In this document: piece after piece, positions 14,086 to 28,455 of the stretch
Layout of the letters: each line of letters opens with the position of its first letter
Numbering within the stretch: the stretch's first letter is position 1
Assembly: GCA_013397435.1 (NCBI GenBank)
Contig: VZRG01000777.1
Span: forward strand, 264,069-328,068
Reading direction: 5' to 3'
Source of the DNA: Erythrocercus mccallii
Lineage: Eukaryota; Chordata; Aves; Passeriformes; Dicruridae
Length of the DNA stretch: 64,000 bases
Notes under the pieces: generated by a model
Databases searched by the model: none
Seen by the model: only the letters and a program-made list of their open reading frames with translations
Told to the model about the DNA's origin: nothing
Made by a program: the position numbers and the translations under genes

Positions 14086-15019
14086 ACCTATTGCTAGGTG
14101 GTACAGCACCACGTGGCAGGTGAATTAGAGAGATTATTGTGTTTCTAAAGAAACAGAAGAATGCTCTGTGGCCTTCAAAGTAGCAAATTCAGTGTTGATC
14201 CTGTATTAAATAACAACATATAAATGTACGGAAATATCAGAGCATCTTCAGGGCATTTTTTTTAATAGAGTTGTTTTGTGAAGCAACAGAACTGCTGCAG
14301 TCTCTGGTACTTGTCATTCTGCATTTCTGGTCTAATATTCTGTGTTCCACAAGTCAAACTCTGGAAAGCAAAAATCTGGCACTGGCTTGGGCTGCTCAAA
14401 CCCTTAAGCTTTGGCTGAGTTTGTAGTAGTTCCTCTTCTCTGCTGCATCCAGTGTTATCACGGGACAAGTGTTTCTTATTTCACATTTCTGATGTGTTCC
14501 TTAACTAATCCATATGTACTCTACAGAATGCAATTTATGCCTTAGATGGACAAATTATTTCATTTTATTTGTAAATAAATGTAATGGCTTTTTTTATTCA
14601 GAGCTAGAAATAAATTCTGACTTTCCATTTGGGCAAGACACACGGATGCAAAATTCAGGACAATTGTGAGAGCAACCTGACCAACAAATGGAACTCAACA
14701 GGAGGAAACAATGGAGAAGGAAATTAAACAATGAGTAGGACTAGTAAAGAACAGCTCCATGGATCTGGACATGCCACAGAAACATCCTTGCCCCAACCTC
14801 TCTGCATGTCTTTCATCCCACTGGAAGAAATTACGCCATGATTTACATTGAAGGTGCTGTTTTTTGTCATTTCTAAGGAAGAGAATTTTCTGGCTCTTCC
14901 CTTTCTTAGTTAATACACATGCACACCCTCACACAAAACATATGTTAATAACTTCAGACCACAAATTTAATTTATCTCAGCTTTCCACCTGACATCATTC
15001 CTTGTCATGTGGCGCATAC

Positions 15020-15080
15020 CCATCCGTAAACAAAATGGGGATTCATTTCCATAGCAACAGCGAGTGGGACTTTGATCAGC
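15020..15080. promoter_or_regulatory. enhancer-like cluster: forkhead, RFX half-site, TCF/LEF motifs
   Basis: Within about 50 bases there are GTAAACAAA (15,026-15,034, forkhead type), CCATAGCAAC (15,049-15,058, one half of an RFX X-box) and CTTTGATC (15,070-15,077, TCF/LEF type). The sequence around them is complex and repeat-free. Close packing of three distinct near-consensus sites is suggestive, but each alone is common. Function is inferred only. Confidence 0.28.
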
Positions 15081-15984
15081 TCCAATGATTATTTGTAGGC
15101 ACACACATTTACAGATATCAAAATCCTAACCAAAGGCTGATTACCTTTTTTTTCTTTTTTAAATGAAAGCAGCTTGGTTGGTTTATATGAACAAGAAGGA
15201 ATGCAAGGAAAGGCACTTAAAAAATACCTCTGGATGGCAATGGAAGCCATTGGCATTAGCTCGGTGTCACTTCCAGTTCCTTGGGAATATAGATATTCCT
15301 AATATGTATAATCTGATGTACATGTCCTATGGCCAATAAAGTATTTTCTTTGTGTTCCCTGGCAGATGTGCGGGTTCAGGCTGCACATGCAGGTGTTTAG
15401 GGGCTGGCTCATGTGGGATGAGGAGAGGTGGTAGCCTGTGGCTTGACAGAAAAAGAGAAAAAAAATCTGAACAATGTGTTGAAAAAGATTCCAGTCAGAG
15501 CTGCACAGGACCAGCTGTTTTTTTCTAATTAGAATAACAAGAATAGCACATGCTAAAATGTTTTTTTTTCTCAAAAGCAATGAATGCTTCAGGAACTATA
15601 AGGGATGAGCTCTAAAACCTATTTAAATGAAGGAATGCTTCAGGAGCCATATGGAGAAGAAAAAGAAAAGGCGAAAGTAGAGAAATGTTTTATTTTTAGC
15701 TAAATCTGAAGCATTTCGATTCTTCATCCAATGTTACACAGAAATTATCTTACTTTTAAACTTCCAAAAATGTCAGTGCTGATGCTTATTGTATCATGGC
15801 TTAAACAAGATATTTCAAACACTTAGTGCATTTCAGCGGGGTGTTCTTGCAGGCATTGTAAATTCCATACTATGCCCTGAACATGCACTGAGATATATCC
15901 CCTATGATATATATCTGGTAATGTATGAGCGCTGCACATAATGAAGTATGTGACAAACACTCAAAACACACCCTCTATCATCAG

Positions 15985-16042
15985 TCTTCTCCTCTTCTCT
16001 TTTTTCTTCTTTTTTTCTTTTTTTTTTTCCCTCCACTTCTCC
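15985..16042 (+). repeat. polypyrimidine tract (T/C)
   Basis: About 58 bases are almost entirely T and C, with a single A near the right end. Such tracts can adopt triplex structure and can serve as splice-acceptor tracts. No AG with an open frame follows convincingly, so it is recorded as low-complexity sequence. Confidence 0.8.
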
Positions 16043-16589
16043 TGAAGCACTGATGATTCCAAACTTTGACTACAGGAATAACATTTGTAACAACTACGGC
16101 ATTCTGGACATCTGCACTGTTAGAGTACTTTAGAATAAAGTCACATGGCCATAGGGAAATTTCACAGAATTCAAATCACAGTGACTTGCCAAGGTGTATA
16201 ACGAGTTTGTTTTCAGCTGTTCTTCTCATGAATAATTACCAAGCAGGCATATCCTAAAGCTAGCACAAGCTGTCAGTTCACCAGAAATATTCAATATTTA
16301 AAACAGAATTTCGAATTTAGAATTTCATAAATGAAAATAATTACAGCACAGGCAAAATAGCACAGTTCAAGTGCTGTCAGGTACTTCTTGCCTTTCCATG
16401 AGGCTTCCCACCACCAGACATTGCAGTCACATTAAATTATTTTTACAACGTAAAGAAAATTATGCAAATGCAAGAGGAACCGCAAGGATCTTCTTTTTGC
16501 CCAGAACTAATACTTTGCTCTCATTTTCCTGACTATTTCTTCACCAAGCACAGAAAGAGATAAAGGAGTACAATTCCAAGACTTCCATC

Positions 16590-17030
16590 TGTTCCGGTCC
16601 CTTTGGATCAAACGCGCACCGTGTATTCTGCCGTATGTAGAGCCAACAGCAATGTGGAGCTGGACGGGAGGGAGGAGAAGCAGGAATGAGGTAGAAGTGC
16701 AGGAGATGGGATTTCCAAGCCTCCCTGAGACCCATCAGCCCAGACAGGTCCCTACAGGAAGCACAGCCCTTGCAGTGCCTGAGGGAGAGGCTCTGGGAAG
16801 GATTTTAGATGTCAGTGTCCACCTGCCCTGCGCACCTGTGGCACCAAGAGAAGGGACCAAGGCCACTGGGAGCAGCTCAGGGACCAGGATCTCACAGTCC
16901 CTCCAATAGTCCCTGGGACCCCTCTGTCCCACCAGCAAACAGCAGCTCCCATCCCATGCGTTTCGAGTTTTGCATCCCAAAGGGATGATTGTGAGCCAAG
17001 AGAAAAGCGCTCGCCTTTCACACAGGGCTT
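16590..17030. other. GC-richer segment with a small CpG cluster
   Basis: The interval is GC-richer than its surroundings. About six CpGs fall within roughly 50 bases (16,593-16,640), and more lie near 16,830, 16,960 and 17,010-17,035. In CpG-poor vertebrate DNA such a cluster can mark an unmethylated regulatory element. Frames on both strands are open for 60-85 codons, which is expected from the lower stop frequency in GC-rich sequence. No domain is recognised. Confidence 0.35.
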
Positions 17031-17039
17031 AATATCGGC

Positions 17040-17340
17040 ACATTATTCTAATATTATGAAAATCTTTATTGCAGCTTGAATAATGCCCTGAAATAGATAT
17101 TGTGCTGGTTAATAAATTACATTTTCAAATGAGAGAGATTTTATCACCAAAACATCTCATGATTAATTTCTAATGTGAAGCTTACGGGCCGAACTTAAAA
17201 CACTTGATTTTGCATTTGTGTTCAAAGGTTGAGCACTTAGTAAAGTTTTTATAAGAAACTTGCTGAATTTTTTCTCCACGTTGAAAAAAATTCACTAACC
17301 TGTTAATCCACTATAACGTCATAACCTCAATTACAGCTCT
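17040..17340. promoter_or_regulatory. enhancer-like block with a DR1-like nuclear receptor site
   Basis: GTTCAAAGGTTGA at 17,220-17,232 resembles a DR1 element (HNF4/PPAR-RXR type), and several TAAT/ATTA cores lie on both sides. The block is repeat-free. Conservation and activity cannot be judged from one sequence. Confidence 0.22.
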
Positions 17341-19043
17341 TGAGATGAAGGTGATTAAAAGTAAGTATTTTCCCCTACTTTCAAAGAGCAGGTCACACCT
17401 TCCAAAGAAATCCTGTTTCAAATTTTGCAATGATACATTAAGGGCAATAATTAGAATTGGTCAGAAATGTTCCATAAGATGTTTCCCATTTCTCAGCCAG
17501 TTCTAACTGTAACTTCTTGGAGTTATGACATCTCAAGTAGTAGCTCTGGAGTAAATAGTGTTACTTCTATAGGAAGCAAGAGGAGATAACATAAAACTTT
17601 GTGTGCTCTGAGAAAAACATAGGGTATTAAAATTGGGAATTCACAGCTCCCAAATTAAAGTATGGACCACGAGCCAATCTTCTGCTTGGATGATTATTTT
17701 TAAATTGATAATTTATATTAAACAGCATTTTGCTGAACTTGGCCCACTGCTAATATTTGTGGCCCCATTTTCAAATACCTGTTTTTTTTTTTTGCTGTTG
17801 TTGCTCGTGGGCAGCCCATGCTCCATCTAAAGCCATTCTCAAATGACCAAATGAATCAATAAATACAGGTGCCAGAGTTCACAGGGAAAAGCTGCAACTG
17901 CCTTTCTCCATTTTTCTGGGTATGTTCAAATTTCAAGGACTAAGATCTAATTTTTTAGTTGATTATTTCCAAGATCAACATGGCACTGCAAATACGCTTA
18001 TGCAGTTGGCATTCATTTTGCTAACATTCTCAAGAAATTAATCAAAATTTTGCTTTTCTGACTGCCAGTCAATCAATAATCAAATAATATATTATTTACA
18101 ATGAATTGAAAAAACGAGCATAAAAGAAACAAAGGAAATTGAACCCTAGACGATTCAGCTTTTAAAAGCCTATTATTTGCCAGAATGTGTGTTTAACTTT
18201 AGGCACAAAAATTAGTCTGGACTAATGATTTTGTAACCCTTCTCAAGTGGCTGAACAGGTTGGCTCATATTATTTCCTAAGCACATTTTGGGTGGAAACA
18301 AAGCAGCTGTAAATGGGGTAAGCAAAGCCCACAGCAGCACCAGATTCCTGGGTCTGGTGATAGGATAGAATTAAAAACAAAATTAAAAATAAAATTATTT
18401 CTTTATTTGGAAGAATTATCACTCCTACCTAAAAATCACCTTCTGTTCCTTTTGAAGTTATTTTCTAAATAAATAAATTGTTGCTGTGGAAAAAAAAAAA
18501 AAGTACCTTAGTGTGATCCTAAAATCTGGAAAATAACCTGAGAAACATTCTCCCAAATTCCTCTTGTCAATCCTGGATTTTAATGCTTTTCCTTTTTTCC
18601 TACTTCTCCAAATTGTGTCTGGGACTGATACTTCCTACGCTGCCTTCCTCCCATGGGAAGCTGGAGCTCCACCTTCTTCTCTTCCTATTTGCAATCCATT
18701 TTAATAACTTTGTCTCTTCCAACAAATAAGAATTTTGCCATTGTCTTTAGGGGAACAAGAGGAGATTTTCAGGGAGCTGAGCTGTATAGGTTTTTGTCTC
18801 ATTTTAATCAGGATGTTGGTTGCACAATTCAATACTGATTGTGTAATCAGAAAGCAAGAAGAAACAAAACACAAATGAATTACTATGGAAAAATTGTCCT
18901 CATAATGGGGTCATGAAGCATAGAGATATACATTTATAATGCTCTGTCAAATTACATTATGCAAGGAAATAAATTATGTTAAGAGAAAGTATGTTTTAAT
19001 TACGAGCACAATACTTCTTCAAATTGGGGAAAAATTGCTAACC

Positions 19044-19099
19044 CTATTACTATTACTATTATTATTATTATTATTATTACTATTATTATTATTATTATA
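19044..19099. repeat. microsatellite (ATT)n with ACT interruptions
   Basis: A 56-base trinucleotide repeat of ATT units with interspersed ACT units. On the + strand one frame reads as a run of leucines, which creates a spurious 100-codon open frame. Imperfections imply an older repeat. Confidence 0.97.
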
Positions 19100-22000
19100 T
19101 AAATTTAGCCTTGAAATGCGCAGAAGTGCCTGCACATCCCCTGCTGTTAAGGAGCCTGTGTGCACAAGCACAAAATTTAGGAGTGTTACATTTTCCAATT
19201 ATTCTCTTGCCTGTAGTTTTTGCCTGCCCATCAATGTGTAAAATAGACCCAAACAGTCAGACAACAGCAGTTTGTTGCCATGCACATGACAGCAGTTGTG
19301 CTGTGCTCTCACTAGGTGTGTGGCTCATAAAGTAGATTATTCAAATCACACAAGTAGAATACAGAATAATAAAATAAAGAGAAAACATAATGTTTGGGTG
19401 CAGGGGGTTAGTTTTCTTCTTTTTAATCCAAACAGATATTTAAAGAAGAGCATCCTTGTAAGAAAGGGGATGTTGTTAGATTACACAATTCACCTTATGA
19501 TTTTTAATGGAGTTTGAGTAAGTGCAAAGGCAAAGACAAACTTTATATAATCCATTATAAAGAACAGATATCCATTATAATACCACAGGTATTACCCCTG
19601 CCTGCCTGTTAGATAAATTTAGAGATCTTATCCATCTTTTAAAACTTTGATTTTTCCATATTTTTCCAGTTTGGCTGCAAATCAAATCACAGTTGCTCGA
19701 AGTGCTGAATATAAAAGAGAGACAAGACTTTGCTTCCTCAGCCTGGCCACACAATTAACCCCAAAGCAACAAGCACCAAAAAGAAACTCAGCCCCAAAGC
19801 TGTGTCCAGGGGAATGGGAGTCCCTCCTCCCAGCCCCAGTTTGCTGGGATAACAGCAAACAGTTTGGAAAAGACACAGGAATAGAAACCTGGGAAATATT
19901 CAGCCCTTGCTTCAGCACTCCATTGAAGACCCTGAGTACACGAGGAGGAGGAAAACACATGGGAAAGGGGAAGTTTGGCCATGTACTTTTCGACCCAAAA
20001 TTTAATTGTATTTGTTAAATTATTGCTTAAAAAAGAATTTAAAAATCCCTGCCAGCTTTCAGACATGTACCCTGCTCACCCAAAGGGTTCATGGATACAC
20101 TAAAGCATCTTTCTTACCACAAGGTGGCATCTTCTTATTTTTATATGAAACATCTGAATATTTACATAATTTGAATAATTTTCGACACCTGAATGTTTCT
20201 GATGGGTTTTTTTGTGACAGCCATTTAACATCTGTGCAGATACCCAGTGATGGTGTTAGACTTCACCACACAAATGCTCCTGGAAGTTTCTGTGGCTGCT
20301 TTTCATGGACCTGTTCACAGCCACCACACATACACTGAATCCCCCTCCCCAACAACTTGCTGACAACACTCACAGGAAACCACAAATACTCCTTGAAAAT
20401 TCCAGGGCAAGCCAAATTAAGAATTTACAGCACATGTTCAAAATGCTGAGCTTTCTCCCCAAACTCCTATTGAAAAAGCACATTACTGGATATCTCAGCA
20501 TGCAGATAGTTTAAAATATAACACAGAAACCCAGTACAGCCAGGGAACTTTACACTCCAGACTCTGTAACATAACTCAAACCAATTCTACAAACACAGGA
20601 AAATGCATAAAAAGCATCAGCAGGGTTTTGTTCAAATCTGCCCAGATCACTACTAATAAAACCCGTATGAGAAGCAAAAAGGGAAAAGTTTAAAGCCAAA
20701 GCTGTCTCTAACAACTTTCATTTTGCACAGTCACTGGTGTCCTTCCAAAGGTGAAGATTTTCAGCTCATCAAGAGCACAATGTCCAGTGACAATGCTCAA
20801 CTTAACACAAGCAGGAATTACTGAACAAAGTGAGAAATCAGAGCACTCAGTTCCCATGACAGAACTCAATCTGACCCCACTGCTCTGAGCTTGCTTTAAA
20901 AGCAAAAGAGAAAAAAGGAGATTTTTATTTTTAAAATACTACAAGTTCATTAAATATGATCCCAGATCTGTTGATTCAACTGCAAAGCTGCTGGTGACTT
21001 CCAAAGCCTGTGGACTCCGGCTCCTGTCCCATAGCTAAGAGAAGTTTACCTTGCATCGTACACCACAAAGTGAGAGAAATTTCATGCCAAAACTTTTTCA
21101 GGATGAAATTCAAATGTAATGCTTCTGAGATGTTTCAGAAATTCTTCTCTGCTTCCTCAAACTAGTCCAAAGTACAAACTTTAATCTCACATACTCATCT
21201 ATTGGTAAGTTCAGGGACTTGATTTTAAAAGAAAATTGGCTTGTTTCCTTAATTTGAGACAATTTATCTTAAAGAAATTTTAATTTTAGATGCTTGATTG
21301 TGAAATGAAGGTTTTTGAGTTAAAGGGAAGAACTTTCTCCTTTACAGACAAAGGTTTCTAGGCACGCTAATTCTGAATGTTGCACCATTGGAGAAAAGCA
21401 TCAGAATATTTCTAAACCTGATTCTTCTCCCACTCTTTAAGGAAGACACTGGACACACATTTTTGCTTTCCATGCGCTCTCAGTTTTCCCCTTTGTGTCC
21501 CACCTGAGGCCCCCATCCAGGAGGTGGATGTGCAGATCCTGATCTGCTTGACTGGGAACGAGTAACTTCCCTTGACAGCAGAATCAGGGATCTGTTTAGA
21601 GTAGTGAGACTGGGCTGCAATCACCTGCAAACACAAATGAAGCAATGGCTCCAGCCATTACGTTTATTCCCAATTATTTGCAGCTGCAAAAACATACAGT
21701 CAATATTTTTCACGCACAAAATGCCATTTTCAGCCCCAGACAAAAATCAGGTCCTATCTCTTATCTACTTTTCTGGTAAAGCTTTCAGAAAGCAAGTCCA
21801 AGAGCACTGAACTCATGTCTAGCAGACTATCTGCACATCAAATTATTTCCAAAATTATCCAGTGAAGCCACGTCACTTGGAAGAGGCAGGTATAATTATT
21901 GCTTCTAAGGCTACCTGAAAGCTGAAAATAAAGAAACTCCCCACTCCTGAATGCACAAGCAATGGGTGCTTGTATGAACACACTACAAATGACACAGCTT

Positions 22001-25000
22001 CACCTCAAGTAGAAAACAACTTGTCAAACCTGGAGAAAACTCCTGAGGGAATTTTAAAGGGTATTCCTTTACAACTAACTAGCCTGTAAAATTACTTAGT
22101 TTTGATTTAATGGCAAGTAGGTAAGAATAAAAACAATCCTGTGCAGTATCACTAAGCAGTTCTCTAGATGTTTGGAGCCAAAACAATCAAGGGGACAGTT
22201 GTATAAATGATCTTTTCTAGTTCCAGTGGAGCTGCTCTAATTTAGGAGCTGGAACTCTGGCCTAAGACAGGAAACATCAGCACTAAGCCCAATTTCACTT
22301 TACTGAACATGATCTTACTGGCAATTTTCTTTGTCAGAAATTGTCTTGATTTGTGTACCGAAGATACAAACTGAGCAACTGCCCAGGTGTTTCAAGCACA
22401 GGATGTGACATCCTCAAGCACAGGATTTGGCTCTTGGCTTCAGTCTCTTCTGGGCTATTAATTAATACTTAAAAAGAGAAATGCTACCAACAAAATAACT
22501 CAGGGGCAAAATCCTCTGTGCTGAAGTGGAAAGTAGGATTACTGATGTCTTTATTGGGGGTTGAAATCTAGCCCTCCACTGGACACCAGCTGGCCTAGCA
22601 GAGAAACTGTGACAATTCAAAGAAGTATTGAACTCCTCTTCTGTATTTTACTCTTCACACTAGATAAATTCATGTGGCTCAGTCAGTTCTGCTCAGAAAC
22701 TGAGGACACCCCACGGAACACACAGATATTTGGTGGTCCTCACATCCAACTTACTTTCACCATTCTGTACCTGAGACTTCCCTGAGCAGCACAACCATGC
22801 CTCAAATAGCTCCAGTTGCATCTCTGCTGTTATCACCACATCTCCTGCATTATCTTGAGTTCTTTTGCTTTGTACCAGTAAATTAAAACCCCCATGGCAT
22901 TAACAGTTACCATGGCTCACATGCAAGACTCTGCTGTTATTCCACGTAACAAAGCAGCTCTGAAGGAATTCACAATCCCAATACGCTTAGTTTAGCAGCT
23001 GGCTTTTCCACGGCAGCTTTTTCAATCTACCTCTCCATGAACTGCAAGAGAGGTATCAATAATTTCCAGCTAAATCAATACCTTTTGCCTAGAAACCAGA
23101 GTTCTTCCACATGTTAGTATAAGAAAACGAAAAGCAGATCTTTTATTTTGGGCTTCTCTGTTATTCTCATAAATAAGTGGAGCAGACAGCCAACATCTCC
23201 TTCTAGTTTACTCCACATTTCCTTTAATTTATCAATGCAAAGTTATTTAGCAGGGAGTCATTAATAGAATTTGTTCAAAGAGAGAAACATTATTAGATAT
23301 GTTAACTCTCAACAACATTGCTTCACAGCTGTGGCCATGGATTTTTTAGGCATTAATTGAACATCTGTGCACTTTAATTAATTTGAACAAAATGCAGTGG
23401 GGGAAAAAAAAGGCAACAGTAGGTACTGCTGAATTTAAGGAACTAATTTTAGTTTTCCAAACTTCCTCAAATAATTATTCTTTTCTGTCCACATCAGAGC
23501 CTTTGGAGAGGTTGTTTATCATGTGGTCACACTGCACAGGGCAAGGCTGATGCACCTACACACCTGCAGCAGGCAAAGGAGCTGCCTAAAGAATCCAAGA
23601 GAAGTGGTGGCAAAAGGATTGTCTTGTCCTCTCCTTGAGCACCCAAAAAAGATCAAATTGTACCAAACAAAACCTAGGCCTGCTGCACACACAATCTGGA
23701 ATTGTCAGCTACAAGTGATACCACACAAGAGAACTTGTAAGCACCATCCACAGTTAGAATAACACCTTCTACATCAATCCTGAGGGAAAAATAGGAGCAT
23801 TTTCTGCACAGATGAGATGAACTGGGTGAAGGTGAGACTTCTGAGATCTCCTTTAACAACGACTTGTCTTGAGGGATGACACTCACTAAAGAGCTTAAAT
23901 AATTAACCTGTGAGGAACATTAAAGGTGCAAATAACCTGTAGAAACCAACTTATTCCACAGTCCCCTTGTGTACACTGCAGTTTTTTCCTCACAAAGATA
24001 TATCACTGTTCATACTGCACTAAAGTATTACTGTTTGTTACTCTGCAAAACATTCCAGGTACTACTTCAAATTAGAGGGGAAAAAAAGGTGCCAAGCAAA
24101 CACAAATTTTAAGATGGATTAAAGTATGGAATACCGTAATCCCAAAACTCTCCTGTTGAATCAAATAACCATAACTACTGGAGACTATTTTGAAACATCT
24201 TTTACAATGCTGGGACTATTCAATGTCATGTTCAAATCACCCTGAGGCTGTTTGGGTTTTTCATTGTGTTGCTGTCCATGAGAATAAAACTCCCTGGCAC
24301 CTTCCCAGCACAAGAGGCATTGGAATAACCCCTGGGCTGGCCTTTGGCCGGAACTGGGATGCCAGATTCCAAGCAGGTAAGAAGTTTCCCCACACACACT
24401 CCCGGTGTTCAGCTGTTCATAATCTGCAGCACTCACAATTTATCATCGAAGCTGGAGCCTCGCTGCCAACTTATCAAAGTGGCCATTGGATGCATCTGAT
24501 CAAGTCTGAGCATCTGGCTCTTCCCTGTTCCTGACATTAGCACAGACAACAGAATCAGTGGACTATTGAATGCAATTACAGTAAGCGAGACAGACAATAA
24601 AGATTGATAGCACCTTCTCTTTTTATCACACACAAAACTAGTGGGGGTTAAAGCTTTGCCTTGAGCTGCCTTCATTTAACAATGATTGAAAATATGCAAT
24701 TGTGATGGTAAAACACTGCAGCCTGTACCACTTCATTTACTGGACACATTATCAAATTAAATGAAAAGTGAACTGCCAAAAGCAACAGTTATTATATATT
24801 AATGATGAATATTTACTTAGCATTGTTCACAAATCACACCAAGAACAGAATCCTTCTTGTTATCTCCTTTGCAGGCTACAGATGAGTAGTTTAACATTTC
24901 CATGTTTACGTTAAATCTTCTGTCTACAAATCTCGAAATTCAGACATGTGCAAATGGTTTTGTGACCATCCATGTGGTTACAAACGTGTAATTAATAAAA

Positions 25001-28000
25001 TGCTCCAGCAGTAAATGAATCCTAATTGCTGCAGGGATTCTTTACCTCAAATCACTGTTGGTATTCTTGAAAATACTTCACTAACCGAAGAAACTACAGA
25101 AAATTAGTATTTTGTTTCCAGCAGGCTTTTACGTGGTGAGTTCTGTGGTATGCAACAGCTTCCAACAAATGGAAAATCCAGGAGAAGCCAACATCGTGGA
25201 TTTATCATGATCCATCTGTCGTATGGGATTTCAAACTGGTTACTGGTCTTTGGTTACTGCTAAAAATATGTGGTACATTGGAAGTGCACTGATAAGAAAG
25301 CAGAGTTTTGCAAGTGAATGATTATTTTGCTTTGAAGTTTAACTCCTTGTTTTACAGGAGCTAACAACAACGTTCCTGCCTCAAATTAAAGCCAAATCCT
25401 GTGCCAATAACCTATGCAACGACAGACCTGATCACTTCATGGATATGGCCTAGTTTGCACTGATTTTTAGTAGTAGATAAACCAAGGAATTTCTTTATCA
25501 GAGTGTCATGTAAGCACTGATGCTACACAGAAATTAAGAAAAAATGGTCTTTTCTACAACCTCAAAATTGAACAAAACACTGTCAGTACTGTTAAAAAAA
25601 ACTGAAACAACCAACCAAACTCCATATATCTCTGGCCAATTTTAGATCAACTGCAATAAAGCAGGAGTTGGACAACACGTGGTGCTGGTATTGCTGGGCT
25701 TGGGGTTCCATATCCCACAAATGCAAACATCTGGTCCTTGTCAGGCACTGATATCCATGCTGGCAGATTTTGGCGATGTGAAGAGATCTGTTTGCTCTAG
25801 AGAAGATCTTGATGCAGGCACTAATGTCTGTGCAAGTGACATGGTGAGACAGATGAGCCTAAACGACCAAACTGAAGTTTAAATAAAAACAGGCATCGGC
25901 TTTTTTGCCCTATGTGCAGCCCTGGGTAGGAAAATAAAGCCATTCCTAAACATTCACTAATGCCTGAGCTGTTTCTCCCAGTTTTTCTTCTTTTTTCAAG
26001 CAAACTAATTACATTCCAGGAATCTGATTTTTACAAATTGGTGCTGTAAAGGCACTGTGGACAAACAACACAAAAGAAGAAAACTGAGGAAAGAAGTTTG
26101 TTTTTTTCTAGCCATATGCTGGCATATAAACAATAAAAGTGACAAACACACAAATATGCCACAATGGAAAACTATGTGCAGATCCCACGCAGTAAATTGA
26201 AAAAGCAACATGCTGCATGGTTCTGTTTAACAATAGTGCAAAAATAACTGTAGGAAACTCTGGCTAAGGCGGCCCACAGACAGTTTTGGAAGGGAGGCAT
26301 CAATTGACAAACTACAAGTAGAACAAATGAATTATCTTAAGCCTACTGAAAACAGGAAACCAAGGACACTTCTATTTTCAAGTGACATTTATTATCACTC
26401 CCCCCTCTTCCCCTTTTTAAGCAGAAAACAAAGTTAAATTTAACGAGAATTTTTTCAAGAAACACAGCCATTTTATTACATTCCCATTTGCTGGAAGTAT
26501 CAAGAGAAACATTAAGAAGATATTCTATTTTTTTCCATCTAAGCCACTTTTTCCATTTGAATCCCCATAAAAAGTAAACAAGAGCCATTGCACAAGTAAG
26601 AGAACTACTGAAACTTGGTTTGCCATGATCACTTTTTGTTCTGCCACACCACCTCATGCCCTCATCATGCAAAGGACAGCAGTGAATGCTGTGGTTTGTG
26701 TCACTGCTGCTGCCAAGAGAGAAATGGCATCAAATGAGCCCTGCCCATCTCTTCCTCACTGAGGTATCCCCATCCCATATCCAGACACTGGTAATTATGC
26801 AATTCATAAAACATAATGACTTTGAGATGTTGCTCAGCTCTGCAAACAGGTTTAGAAATGCCAAAGTCACTGCAGGGAGAAGGGGAACAAACCACAGGCT
26901 GAATCTCACGTCCTCAGAAAGCTGGGCTGCGTGTGAGGTGCACTCAGGAATGCAGCAGCTGAATGCCTTCAGAGGAGGCTACAGCATTCCCCTGGAATTT
27001 TATTTTGGAAAATAAAACTGAACTGATAGTCACAGAAAAAGAAAAAAAAATCACCAAACAAAACAAAAGTTAAAAATTCTAACCTTGATCTGCCTCAAGT
27101 CTGGGAGGAGCTGACAGCTCTGCTCATCCATTAGGGAAAAGCACAGTCCCTACACCTCAGGGAGAATCATTTTTAGAGACAATCAGTTGCATCACAGTCA
27201 CAAGAATCAACAAGTGTAGATATAGATAAAGGGAATAGAGATTCTGATTTTCACAAAAGCTGTATTTTGCATTTCCATATTCCTCCAATGTATTTCAGTC
27301 AAGATATTGTCCAGCTGCCTCATATTTCAACAGGACAGCAATAATCGAGTCAGACATGTACCAGAGTCACTGGAGTGGAGAGATTCTGTTGTCTAAGATC
27401 TTCTCTGAAGAGCAATCAACCTTATTCTTTTCTCTCTCATTCTGCCATTCCTATTGTATCAAATAAAAATAAAGAACCAACCACCAAACCCAAGAGTGAA
27501 GTCTCAGTCAGTTTCCTCCAATGCTGCCAAGAGAAGCACAATTCCCAAGCCACCCTTTCTGTCCTGAAGTGTTCCCATGAACCAGGTGTGCTCTCCTTTC
27601 TCCAGGAAAGGCAGGTACATTACTGCCAAAACCCAGGAGTGTGGAACGGCAATGCCACCACACATGTCCACACAACAGCAAGATACTGATGGATTTTAGT
27701 ACCTTCTAAATAAGAGAATTTGTTCACTTATTTTAAAATATTGCCACGTGACAACAGAATAGGTCACACAGTCAAAATACTATATGAAAAATAGAATAAG
27801 AAAATATTCCAGTGTATATTCAAAATTACTTTAGATCCTAAACCTACTGATCCAAGCACAATGCTCTTGAATCCCCTCTGAACTCTGACACAAACCTTTT
27901 CTGTGGCATCAGACAAGAAACCCAGCACCTTGTCTGCATCTGCCTAAACAATGCTGTAATTTATTCATTGCTTAAAAAATACCACAGGTAATAATCCTTT

Positions 28001-28455
28001 ATGCACAAATATCACAAGTTTGGGGAAAGAGCTTGTTTCAGCCACTTTGTCAGAGGCATGAAATAGGCAATATCATGCAAGATGAGAAATCTGAAAGGAG
28101 TATTTAGTGCAGAATGGAAAAACTGCTGTTGTCTAACATAAAAAGGTCCAATGTAGTCATGCTTTAATATTTCCCAAAAGCTAAATCACATTATTCTGAG
28201 AACACCTTCAGCATCATCCCCTCCCAGTCAAAAACTAATTTCATTTTTTGCGATGTCACAAGAAAAGAAACGGCCTCAGTATGGAATATGCAAAATATAA
28301 TCTTGATAAATTCTGAAAGAGGTTCTTATCATCATCTACCTGATTTGAAATCAGTTTATTTAAAAACACTTAACTAAGCCTTTACTCACACTTCTAAAAA
28401 CCAGAAGTCTGAAATAGACACAGAGAAGGTTTGGGTCATCCTACCTGTCCACCTC
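19100..28455. other. unique non-coding DNA, no gene seen
   Basis: Nothing here can be supported as a gene. Short frames of up to about 120 codons occur in slightly GC-richer patches (for example 19,650-20,020 and 24,190-24,530), but each faces an open frame on the other strand and none has a known domain. A good-looking donor near 24,380 lacks a matching coding segment. Small repeats lie at 22,392-22,430. Confidence 0.7.
22392..22430. repeat. short direct repeat flanking a 13-base palindrome
   Basis: TCAAGCACAGGAT occurs at 22,392-22,404 and again at 22,414-22,426. An exact palindrome, GGATGTGACATCC (22,401-22,413), overlaps the end of the first copy and fills the gap to the second. Slippage duplication is the simplest explanation. 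Confidence 0.6.

Larger units (their letters stand above)
11401..19043. other. unique non-coding DNA, no gene seen
   Basis: No convincing gene. Open frames are short and unrecognised. Contents worth noting are an ancient repeat fragment near 14,055, motif clusters near 15,020-15,080 and 17,040-17,340, a long pyrimidine tract at 15,985-16,042, and a GC-richer stretch at 16,590-17,030 with a small CpG cluster. The rest is AT-rich sequence without visible structure. Confidence 0.7.

Noticed and set aside
18939..19241. 100-codon frame with a long leucine run
   Set aside because: The leucines are a translation of the ATT/TTA microsatellite.
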